Translations under genes and position numbers: made by a program
The notes under the pieces: generated by a model
Seen by the model: the letters and a program-made list of their open reading frames with translations, nothing else
What the model was told of the DNA's origin: nothing
Database searches by the model: none
Shown here: positions 1-9,323 of the stretch, piece after piece
Position numbering within the stretch: the stretch's first letter is position 1
Layout of the letters: each line of letters begins with the position of its first letter
Origin: Symbiodinium natans
Taxonomy: Eukaryota; Sar; Dinophyceae; Suessiales; Symbiodiniaceae
NCBI GenBank assembly: GCA_905221605.1
Contig: CAJNDS010000310.1
Span: 105,027-169,026 of the forward strand
Length of the DNA: 64,000 nucleotides
Direction: 5' to 3'

Positions 1-290
1 CTAGCGTTTGCCATTCTCGCAGCAGTCCAGACGCTCTGGTGCCACTCTGAGGCACGCCAGCTCAAGGCCAGGAGAACTCCAGAAAGGCACAGCGAGGGCC
101 AATCTGCATTCAGCTGCTGATACATCACAAAGGAGACCTCAAAGAACCCACAGGCAATTTCGATGGGGATGCTAACACTACCCATGATCTGGGCAACCGG
201 CCGGCGAGGTCCACAAAGGCATCATGTGCTGCTCCGGCCTCGGCCTGTGCTTGCCAGGCAAGGAGGGCCGCTCGCAGAGCTCTCCTCGCA

Positions 291-350
291 GCGGAGCTTG
301 GCGGAGCTTGGCGGAGCTTGGCGGAGCTTGGCGGAGCTTGGCGGAGCTTG
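291..350. repeat. 10-bp tandem repeat, six exact copies
   Basis: Six head-to-tail copies of gcggagcttg with an exact 10-bp period. The open frames that cross it are products of the repeat. Flanking DNA on both sides is unique and shows no gene I recognise. Confidence 0.9.
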
Positions 351-713
351 GCCATGCTCGGAGCTTGGATTGCTTTGTGAAATGCCCACAACAACCCGCC
401 TGGAAGCCCACAGCCGAACTTCCTGTGGACGCCGTCGTAAAGCGTTGACACATGGAGACCCGAGAGGCGAGATCAATGCCGGAAGACGCACCTTAGCTGG
501 GCTGTATCTCAACAGCCGGCAAAGGAACCCATGCGAAAGCTTCACAACGCAACTGCAGGACACTGCCCGGACTGCAACCAACGAGGCCAAGAATCTTCCC
601 GACACGTTTGCCCACCGTCTGCCCAGCTCACTGTGCAGCACTCGCTAGCCTTCTGCAAGCAGGAAGCTGCGCACTCAGCCGAAACTTGACGAACTCAGCA
701 TCTGTGCACCCAC

Positions 714-784
714 CTCATCGATGTGGTCGATGGTTGCTTCATAGTCAAACCCATCTTCAGCCCAAGGGGCAAACACCACATCAC
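714..784 (-). CDS. Orphan exon with Tudor-like (DUF4537-like) motif, partial gene
   Basis: Read on the minus strand, an acceptor ending in cag|G precedes 71 nt of open frame, and GATGAG|GTGGGT is a usable donor. The peptide reads DVVFAPWAEDGFDYEATIDH and continues IDE. The pattern hydrophobic-x-A-x-W-x-x-D-G-x-x-Y-x-A-x-I resembles the start of Tudor-like folds (DUF4537, SGF29 type), which bind modified peptides or nucleic acid. This is a family resemblance only; the rest of the barrel would lie in exons I could not find. The exon enters in phase 1 and leaves in phase 0. The next minus-strand exon should lie before position 714 or beyond the window start. Moderate confidence that it is coding, low confidence in function. 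Confidence 0.4.
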
Positions 785-1092
785 CTGGCAGCTGCATAGC
801 ATTTTCTTGCTGTTCAGGAGTCGGGACACCATGCGGAGATTGGCTCCGAGAAGTAGTGCCCGACAACCTTGAAACGTTGTTGCCGGCATTAGGCCTCAAC
901 AATCTAGGACCACTTCAAAAGCCTTGAAAGAGTGACACTGTGACGACAGCCATGCCACCCCATGATTTGCCAGGGTTTTGATTGATTTTGGACGGTCCAA
1001 GACCTGGAAACGTTTGAGACACCATGTGACTGGCGATGTTTTCAATTTCATACGTTCCAGGAGTGGAGAGCGGGGCTCGATGTCTTTCTCGT
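785..1092. other. Non-coding stretch before the CAG repeat
   Basis: No gene recognised. If the Tudor-like exon is real, its upstream intron starts here. Confidence 0.4.
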
Positions 1093-1176
1093 ACAGCAGC
1101 AGCAGCAGCGGCAGCAGCAGTTGCAGTTGCAGCAGCAGCAGCAGCAGCAGCAGTTGCAGTTGCAGCAGCAGCAGTT

Positions 1177-1268
<92 letters not shown>

Positions 1269-1430
1269 TTCTTTTGCAGTTGCAGTTGCAGTTGCAGTTG
1301 TAATCGTCGTCGTCGTCGTCGTAGAAGTAGTAATAAAGTGGCAGAAGAAGCAGCGCAGCGGCAGCAGTAGAGTAGTAGGAAAAAGCAGTCGTCGTCGTCA
1401 TTGTTGTAGTCGTAGTGGTGGTGGTGGCGG
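1093..1430. repeat. CAG/GTC trinucleotide repeat block
   Basis: An almost pure (GCA)n run of about 90 nt near 1176-1268 is flanked by interrupted copies (gcagttgca variants), then by gtc/gta/gtg triplets to about 1430. All frames on both strands stay open and give poly-Q, poly-A, poly-S, poly-L or poly-C, so none is evidence for a protein. Confidence 0.9.
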
Positions 1431-3136
1431 CGGTAGCGAAAAACCTGTTTAGCGTTCTGCCTTGTCATCAAGCTGGGAAGGTTCCATGATACATGTCGGC
1501 ACGATACCGGGTGAACGGCGCGTCAATTTCGCGTGAATGGCGCGGGGATGGCGTGGGAGGATTTTCGTTTGGATTGTAGTACAACTTTAATACTGGTGTT
1601 TCCGTGGGTCGGGAGGACAGGGGCGCGATAGCGCGTGAACGCAACTTGCGAGATGAACCCCGACGAAGAAGGAAGTTCAGTTTCGTGCAATAGCCAACCC
1701 CAATGAACCTCTCGACATGCTCAAAGGAGCGCATCGTGCGGGTTGGCTCGGTGCCTTTCACATGCGCTCCATGTCCAAGAATGTTCACATCCTGCCTTTT
1801 TGCAACGCTCGTTCTTCGGTCCCGGGAGCTGGAGAAAGTGGCAATGGACTCCGAAGTAAGAGGAGACCCTCCGCCTGGAAGCACGGCAGCCGATACATTT
1901 GCAAAGAGAAGATTCGCAGTTCACAAAGCAGACACAGGGTGCATGCTGCATATGCACACGGCTTGCGACATTGTCAGGTGTCAGGAGGCGAGTTCATGAT
2001 TTGATCTGCTATGCTTCTGGCAAGCAGCATTGCTCGCAGCCGCTTGCAGTATGGGCGAAGAGGAGCTTCCCGACAGCCGGAAGCAGCGCAGCGCATCCTC
2101 GAAGCGTTGTGCGCGCAGGGCCCGGAAACCTCTCAGAGAGCACAGTGTGTGCATGCGTTTGCAACGCACATGTCATCGTCTCACGTAAGATGCCAGTGCG
2201 CAAAGAGCGCCATGGGGGGCCTTCCGCCAGCACGGCAGAGCCAGGCCGGGCACTCGAGAAACGCCGCTGGCCTGGCTCCCACTGTTCGAGGGAGAAACCC
2301 GCGCCGAAACTTGAGGAAAAAATGCAAAAGCGCAGCGATGCACAGTGTTTGCAGCTGGCGTGCTTGTGAAGTCGCGGAGGGGGGTCCCATGCATTGACGA
2401 AAAAAATCTTGGGGTTTGTGCGCATTGTCGAGGGGAGGGGAGCTGATGACGCACAGAATCCAAACGCCCGAGTTACTTTACCTCCCTAACTTCTGCGATG
2501 GAGTTTGGTTGGGGGAAGCAAGAAACAACAGCAACAGGCAACAAGAAAAAGCAAACTCACAAACAACAAATGAACCAACCAACACCTTGAAGCGACAAGC
2601 AAACCCCAACAGCCACTACAACAACCACAACCCATAGACTATGATGCAAAATGAAACGCACTATAGGGTCTGAATGTGGCTGGTGGTTTCGATGTGTCTA
2701 TGTTTCTTGGTTTGGGCTCGTGTTGTGCCCAGTGAATGTTCACCTTCTCGAAAGTCTGCTCTGTGAAAGGATGGCCAACGCACGCGCACGCACACCAGTT
2801 TGGGCTAGAGCCTACCGATTGCTGGATTTCGAGCCTTGCACCGAAGCTTGCACGAGGCACCGCATGGCGCACACGGCCGGGATGCATGTGCACACACACA
2901 CACATAAGGCTCTCAAGGCTTTGTCAGGGTTGCTTCTCATCCCACAATCCACTACACTCGTCAGCATACGTTTCTTCAACCACTTGTCGCTGGTCCACGA
3001 CGGAGTCCAGTGCTTGAGGCAAGGCAAGGGCGCACCAGACGGATTGGAATGAAGTCATGCTCACCGGCTTTTCAGCTGAGATCCAGGCATGCAGCAAGCT
3101 CCCATGGATGAGGAGGCCAGAAAGCCTTGCACTTAC
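1431..3136. other. Unannotated stretch, no supported gene
   Basis: Overlapping open frames of 60-160 codons occur on both strands without family motifs or convincing splice-bounded blocks. Short features are a run of CAAACAAC-like sequence near 2520-2635 and a short (CA)n at 2888-2905. Probably intron or intergenic DNA. Confidence 0.4.
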
Positions 3137-3252
3137 ATAGGCTTCGTGCACACTAGCTGCAACATGGCGAGTGTGCCCTCTTTATACAGACTAGTCAGCA
3201 GCTGAGCGGCAGAGCTCCGAGTCTCTTCCAAGAGCTGCAAGGCATCCCTCGC
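3137..3252 (-). CDS. Orphan coding exon, helical, unknown protein
   Basis: A 116-nt block opens after tatgag|GCG and ends at CCTAT|GTAAGTGC, the strongest GT donor in the left arm. The 38 codons (ARDALQLLEETRSSAAQLLT, then SLYKEGTLAMLQLVCTKP) look like amphipathic helix with regular charge spacing. The phase is 0 in and 2 out. No family recognised. It may belong to the same intron-rich gene as the exons at 4.6-5.1 kb, about 1.4 kb upstream in gene direction, but I could not connect them. Confidence 0.45.
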
Positions 3253-4621
3253 CTCATACTCTCTGCATACTTTGGAAGCCATTATGGGTCGACTAATTAC
3301 GATCAACCTCGACTTCATGAGTGGTGCAACTTTGCTGGTCTCTTTCAAGGGGGCGCTGTGATGCTTCAGGAGCCCTTACAATGGAATACCACAGGGTGCC
3401 AAACCTCCAACGGTTCATCAGCAATCTCTGCCCTGCGCTTCAGCAATCCCTTTCCAAAATGAGGCTTCGGACAGCTCTGGGCAGGTAGGCTTAACATCCT
3501 CGCTATTCAACTGTTGTTAACTTGTCTCGGGGAAGCGATCTGTGATCCAACAACAGCCCGGCAGCAGCGGGATGCTCGGCTGCCGGCAAGTCTGACATCT
3601 ACATCGATCTACTACGCGTTGTGAAACACTCGGGTCGTAGCAGCATACACGTGGCTGCCCGACCGGCGGCACATCAGCCACTTTCGGCCAGCATTCGGCA
3701 GTGACCATTCGCTAGCTTCACTGCACCTTCTTGTCTGCCATGGCCCCTCCAAAGTTCGGAATCTGCAAGTGCCTGCTCAGAGAAGCCCCCCAGAAAAATG
3801 CAAAAATCTTAACAGCCATGGCAGCCGCAAAAAAGAAACTCTGTGTGTGTGTGCGCGTGCGCGCCACCCTCCCACCTCTATCCCCGCGCCTTCTCAGCAA
3901 CTCCAGGGCCTTGTCCACGAGCATGGGCCGTGTCGAAGCGAAGTCACGGAAGGCATCGAAGGACAAGTCCTTAATACTTTTCTTACTTTCTTTGTAGTAC
4001 CTTCTTAGTACTTAGCAAGATGTAGCATGCACTCTTGAATGTAATTAGAGTGGCTTGAGTGCTGCATGCTTCTGTTCATTGAGCATATAGCATATGCTTG
4101 CATATGCTTCTGTCAGGGGCTTGGCTCCCCTCGTTTGATGTGTTCGCTGTGTTCGCCCAGCTAGGACCATCCACGCCGTGTCTAATTAGCCGCAGAATGC
4201 CTGGCCACCTCTCAGATCCACCCAATTCCACCCACATCCAGTAGTTTGTGCTTCTTTGCTTGATCTCGGCTCCGAGATACAGACCACAACGCCCAACTCG
4301 CAGCAGACCACCCATGTTACATCACAGTAGGCCTTCCCGCATAAGGCAAAATTGGGACGAGTTTCTGAAAGTGGTGCACCTGGTGCACGCCTCCCCAGCT
4401 CTCCTGATTACACTCTATTCGGCCTGGCAAGATCGTCGAAACCCTCGGCACCAGATTAGTGGAACGAGGGTGCGAGCATCATCGGCCTTCCACGGCTCTG
4501 AGAGCATAGTTCGGCTAACCCTTACCAACCCCAAACTAGGCCATTCAGTCACGTTCCATAGTCATCACTCACCCATTCCACTCGCAGTTCCATGTCCAAG
4601 GAGCCTGTGGCACGGGCTCAC
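3253..4621. other. Unannotated stretch between minus-strand exons
   Basis: No supported exon. It holds a short (GT)n/(GC)n run at 3841-3862 and repeated tgcttcat-like words near 4060-4120. Probably intronic if the flanking exons share a gene. Confidence 0.35.
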
Positions 4622-5080
4622 CATCGAGCAACTGTGCCACAAAGCTGGCGGCTGCTCTTCCCGAGCCTTCCATGTCCTGATGGAAAGACAAAACATAGGC
4701 CAACTGCAGCCGACAGCAGGCGCAGAAGGGAGACAACTCAAACCTATGGCGTGGACTTAGCGGACATGGAGTGGATGTGGAGAGTGTGTGGAGAGCCAGG
4801 CAGCTGGCTTGCAGCCTCGTGGCAGCAACAAGGAACGCGAGCTGCAAGCGGCTGGACTCGGAGCCATGGCCAGAAAGCAACGCCGCCACCTCAAGCTGCA
4901 CACACAATGATTTTGGGGCTACTGTTGAAGCATTTGCGCCAGTCTGTTGCCTGAATGAAATCCCGGTACTCGACAGCTCCGCTTCTGTCCTGACAAACAA
5001 GGGCTCTTCTTGACCATAGCAGCGGGTACGACCACTGAATGAAGCCAATAAGCCTGGTCGAAATACGCGAAAAGCGCCGC
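4622..5080 (-). CDS. EF-hand protein, three-exon partial chain
   Basis: Three minus-strand exons chain in frame. At 5054-5080 the peptide is AALFAYFDQ (acceptor ctcgag|GCG, donor CAG|GCTTAT). At 4951-4989 it is DRSGAVEYRDFIQ (acceptor tttgtcag|GAC, donor CAG|GCAACA). At 4622-4676 it begins DMEGSGRAAASFVAQLLD (acceptor tttccatcag|GAC, donor GATG|GTGAGC). Joining the first two rebuilds one canonical EF-hand loop, DQDRSGAVEYRD, with acidic or oxygen ligands at positions 1, 3, 5 and 9, Gly at 6 and Asp at 12. The intron splits the loop after its second residue, and both of the first two donors are GC. EF-hands bind calcium; the partner domain is not visible. The remaining exons should lie on both sides. 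Fairly sure of the EF-hand, less sure that the third exon belongs. Confidence 0.55.
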
Positions 5081-5972
5081 CTCGAGACACAACTTGACAG
5101 CATCTGAGCGTTGAAGTGCTGGTAGCCTAGTTCGCTTCCTTTGCCTTCAGATCCCTCCTATACCAGGCTTCAGTCACAAAACGGGGGCGCCTCCTGGCGA
5201 AGGCGCCCTTCAACACCCAGACCAGAGCCCAGACCAGAGAGCGCAAGGCAAATCTCCTCGTACGTGAGGGCCCCAGTGTCGCTCCTCAGAGATCACAACA
5301 AACTTCACAACAAAGTCACCGGATGTCACCCGCAAATGTCTCTTTACTTCTGTCGCTGCTCAAGTCGATTTTTGCAAGCACGATCAGGCCCATATTCTCA
5401 GAAGCATCGCCCGACGCCGAGAATCGCATCGTGCCTCTCAAAGGATCGGAGCACTGCCTTCAAGTCGTCTGCGCTGCAATCGTAGCAACGCTTTAAGCGT
5501 GCCACCTTCGGAGGCTCGGGATTTTCTGGCGCATGGCAGACTCATTGCGAAAAGACATGGACAAGCTCATGGCACCTCGAAGTCACTGCCAACATGTGCT
5601 CGCGAGCCAAAGGCAAAGAAAGCATCCTCGTAACTCTGCTCTGTGCATGGCACATCAAGATGTGCAGCCATGACCTTGGGTAGAGGGCATACAGAGCTGG
5701 CATACAGACCAAACACCATTGGCTGAGCCTGACAGTCTGAGTAAACTTTTTGTCACGACCAGGACACTCTCCTCACGTTGTTCGCAAAGAGCCTGTCATT
5801 CCAGCACAAAGCCATCCAAATAGCAACGCGGCCCAAACCCGGTCAAGAAGATCCAGGGCACCTGTCATCCGCCGATTCTTCTGGCGAAGGTGCCTCAGAC
5901 GAGTTTACGCAAGCACACACGCACACTCGCAACGCAGCCGCGGCATCATTTTGCGGTGCAAGGGAGCACTAC
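5081..5972. other. Unannotated stretch
   Basis: No exon could be supported. Open frames on both strands are short and lack motifs. Confidence 0.3.
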
Positions 5973-6113
5973 CGACGTTCAAAACGCTGAGTCAGTCGAG
6001 TCGCATACGTGTCCAGGATGTCGATCTGGCACTCGTTCTTGAATTGAAGCAATGTCCGCAGCAAAGCGATTCCCAAAGCGTGATTCTGTCCGCAGCCAGC
6101 GGGGTTGTAATGC
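5973..6113 (-). CDS. Orphan coding exon, unknown protein
   Basis: A 141-nt block lies between gccccag|GCATTAC and CGTCG|GTAGTG, with phase 2 in and 2 out. The peptide contains ALGIALLRTLLQFKNECQID followed by ILDTYATRLTQRFER. It has the look of a compact helical segment and keeps one frame throughout. No family recognised. The AG|G acceptor matches the rule seen in the CDPK gene of this window. Confidence 0.45.
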
Positions 6114-7560
6114 CTGGGGCACATGTCCAACAGCACGTGGCAGGATGTGACTGACAACTGCTTTAATGCCACTCACTATAGCTTCCGAGTCGGGTGCTAG
6201 AATTGCTAGAAAGGATGAATGAACCCTATGTTGACTGCCGCAATGGTCTGTATCTGCCCACTCCCGGAGCCCCGGGCAATGTCAGTATCTTCTTCGAAAC
6301 GACAATCCAAGAAACATCTGCTTGCACGACTACCAGCTGCCCTCCAAGCAGTCGACAAACTAGTTGCCCCCGAGTCCTCAATTATTCCTGGCTTTCGTGA
6401 TGGAGATGGATCGGGACAGGAGAGTGGCGAGATTCTGTGACACCAGGTGCTGCCACCTATTGGCAGCCGCCAAGCCATGGATGCAAGAAATGAATTAGCA
6501 CATTTAGGATTGCCCTGCCTCCATGGATATCGAAGGCAGACAGGAACCACAGGCTTTCCCGGAGAAAATGCACCCACGTTGAACTGGGTAAGCGCGAAGC
6601 CATTTGTGATGACACCCTCCGCTGCACATGCTGCACAAAATGCCGACGGACTGCAAGTACGCATCGCTATCGATCTCTCTCTCTCTCTCCCACTCTTTCT
6701 TTGGGGCATAAAGGGCACAGGCCCACCGCGCCGTTCGCGCACGCGGTCTCTCGCTCTCTCTCGATCTTTCCTCCTTTCTATTTCTTACGCTTATTCATTC
6801 ATGTCTTTCGTGGGGCGAGGGGAAGTGCCCGGGCGTCTTCGCCCCCCCCTTTTCCGGTGTCTTAGTTGTGAAACTCGGTGGGGGGTGCGGGGCCAGCCTG
6901 TGTTTTGCCTCTCGCTCTTTCTATCTTTCTCTCGCTCTCCTTCTACCCACCGGACAGGACTCCCGGTTCGGTCCCCTGGTTCTCTCTCGTCTCGTGCCTT
7001 CTTCTTCTCCTCACTTGAGGAATCCGACGGGCCCCGGCCGCACTGGCGAAGCTATTCTTTGTGCGCAGGAGTTCTTGACTCGATGGTTCGTCTGGGCTTC
7101 TAGCATCATCCCCACGAATGGGCCGGCCACACAAACTCTTCCAGCCCCCGCGCGAAAGGTCGGCCTTCGGGGCGTGCCCATGTGCGAAATTTTGCTGCTT
7201 GGATTCTGCCCGGTTCTTCCTTCTTCATTCTCCCATCTTCAATATTCCGGCAAAGACGCAGCACGGCCCACATGCGGGCTGCCCCCAGGCGCTCTTGGTA
7301 CGAGTCTCAGTTGGGCGACACGGAGTGTACTGTTCCCTCCTCGGCTTGAGGCGGTACCCCGGGGGTTGCATCCACAGGGCTTAGGGCGGTTAGGGCGGGG
7401 GACTGTGGTGACCAACTTCGGCTTTCAGTGTGCTGGGTGGAGCCTCTTTGGACCGGTGATGTTCTGCCAAGGTAGCGTAAGACCCCAAAAAAGGGGTCCC
7501 TCTCTCTCTTCTTGCTTTTTCTCCTTCTCCTTATCTTTTTTTCTTATCTATGTTTTTCGA
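6114..7560. other. Unannotated stretch with C/T-rich DNA
   Basis: From about 6670 the sequence becomes rich in ctctct and ttctttc words broken by GC-rich segments. Long open frames on the plus strand result from pyrimidine richness. No gene supported. Confidence 0.4.
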
Positions 7561-7798
7561 ATTATCATATTTCCTTTTTCTTCTTTTGATTCTTCTTATC
7601 CTTATCCTTCGCCTTCTTCTTATTCTGCTTCTTCTTCTTATTATTATTTTTATTCTTCTTCTTCTGCGTACTCTTCTTCTTCTCCTCCTTCGTTTTCTTA
7701 TTCTTCTTCTTCTTCTTCTTCTTCTTCTTCTTCTTCTTCTTCTTCTTCTTCTTCTTCTTCTTCTTCTTCTTCTTCTTCTTCTTCTTCTTCTTCTTCTT

Positions 7799-7829
<31 letters not shown>

Positions 7830-8152
7830 TGCTTCTTCTTCTTCTTTTGCTTCTTCTTATTCTACTTATTCTTCTTTTGTGGGGTCGCAGGTCTCTCTTC
7901 TTATTCTTCTTCTTATTATTATTCTTCGTCTTCTTCTTCTTCTGCCTCTTATTCTTCTTCCTTCTTCTTCTTCTTCGTCTTCTTCTTCGTCTTCTTCTTC
8001 TTCTTCCTCTTCTTCCTCTTCTTCCTCTTCTTCCTCTTCTTCCTCTTCTTCCTCTTCTTCCTCTTCTTGCTCTTCTTGCTCTTCTTGCTCTTCTCCCTCT
8101 TCTTGCTCTTCTCCCTCTTCTTCTTCTTCTTCTGCTTCTTCTTGCTCCACAC
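7561..8152. repeat. Expanded TTC/CTT microsatellite, about 590 bp
   Basis: The block is dominated by ttc triplets. It has an uninterrupted (TTC)n core at about 7703-7828 and a second zone at 7960-8150 with ttcctcttc and ttgctcttc variants. It encodes poly-S, poly-L, poly-E or poly-K in whichever frame is read, so the 355- and 432-codon open frames over it are artefacts. A long purine-pyrimidine mirror repeat of this kind can form triplex DNA (known property). Confidence 0.95.
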
Positions 8153-8624
8153 AGCGGAAAGGGTAGGCCACTCTGTCACCTATGTGCGGCTTTTTCAGGG
8201 GAGTTGAACTCTAGGCGGAAGCTGCATGACTGTCGCATCATATTCGCATCCTTCTCCGTCCTGAGGGAAGATCATCATTGGCGGCCCGAGCCAGGACTCG
8301 CCAGTCCTGCTCTGAATAGCCTCCTTGCAGCTGCGCCTCCAAGCAAGATGCAATCGCAGCGCAAGTATGGCCCACTGTTTGATACTGTTTGCCGGCTTTC
8401 CAGCAACCTACACTGCAAAGATGTTACAATGCCTGCTGTCCGGGTTGCTGCGGTCGACAAGGATGGCCTGGCCTCCGATCGCCAAACTCCTCACTCCAGA
8501 GGCTTTGAAATCGGATCCAATAACACAACTAAACTAAACCATGCAAGGTGCAGCTTTTCCGATGGCAGTACTTACTTTGCATGTCGGTGCACGTTGGAAA
8601 CCGGCACTGCTAACTGATTTCCGT

Positions 8625-8668
8625 CACTTGCCCCGCTTGCCCCGCTTGCCCCGCTTGCCCCACCTGCC
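8625..8668. repeat. 10-bp TTGCCCCGC array
   Basis: Four consecutive copies of the unit cttgcccc(g/a)c repeat at 10-bp spacing. The same unit recurs at 19.26-19.39 kb and, inverted, at 19.56-19.64 kb. Confidence 0.75.
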
Positions 8669-9175
8669 GTTCGCATCCTTTTTCTTCCGGGCTAGGTCGC
8701 GGATTTAGGGTTGCAAGCTTCTGCCTAACTGAGCACGACTAGGGTTGCACCAAGTCGCCTCATCACGGGAATCTGTAGCAGGCCAGTCATGCCCACACCG
8801 CTAGGAACCGGAGGAAATGCCACGCCAATGAGCAAGGAGTCCAAAGCCTCAGCCATGGCCGTCCCTTTGAAACCTGTGCAGAGTTGCAAGTTCCAGCTGC
8901 CATCAACGATTTCAACACAACTTGCAGCTCAGGTCACTGTCATGTGAGGCCTCGCAAGTTCAGTGAGCCAGGTGCTCATGCATCTGTTGACTGTGTGACG
9001 GCACTGTTTGCGGCTTCATCCTATTGTGCCAATCGAAAACATGCCAGGGCGAAGGGGTTTCAGCTACAAGTACCAGTCCAAGAACATCCCGCATGGCTAC
9101 TCGGCACTGTCTCCGCAGCGTTCAACGCTTCACCGCCAATGAACGAACATCAATATAAGTCTCGGACGCTACCAC
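8669..9175. other. Unannotated stretch
   Basis: Nothing recognisable. Two TTAGGG-like words (atttaggg, ctaggg) near 8700-8745 are too few to call a repeat. Confidence 0.3.
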
Positions 9176-9323
9176 CAGAATTTTCGCAGGGACCGAGGCT
9201 TCCTGCAAATAAGACAATATGGCTAGCGCAACCGCGCAAGATCTTACGTTTAGCCGCCACATGCAGACCGCCAGATCATGCCAAAATGAGGCAACAAATC
9301 TGAGCCAAGCCTTGCGAAAGTCC
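9176..9323 (-). CDS. Two linked coding exons, unknown protein
   Basis: Exon one (9248-9323, 76 nt) runs from ggtcag|GGAC to CTAAAC|GTAAGATC and reads DFRKAWLRFVASFWHDLAVC then MWRLN. Exon two (9176-9202, 27 nt) runs from cttatttgcag|GAA to ATTCTG|GTGGTA and reads EASVPAKIL. The first leaves in phase 0 and the second enters in phase 0, so they join without a frame break across a 45-nt intron. Both acceptors are AG|G. The Trp/Phe-rich first exon could be a helix. No family recognised. Confidence 0.4.

Noticed and set aside
978-1471. Open frames of 60-191 codons on both strands through the CAG block
   Set aside because: All frames stay open because of the triplet repeat; peptides are homopolymers.
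6868-8617. 432- and 355-codon plus-strand frames
   Set aside because: They consist mostly of poly-S or poly-L from the TTC repeat and have no domain.
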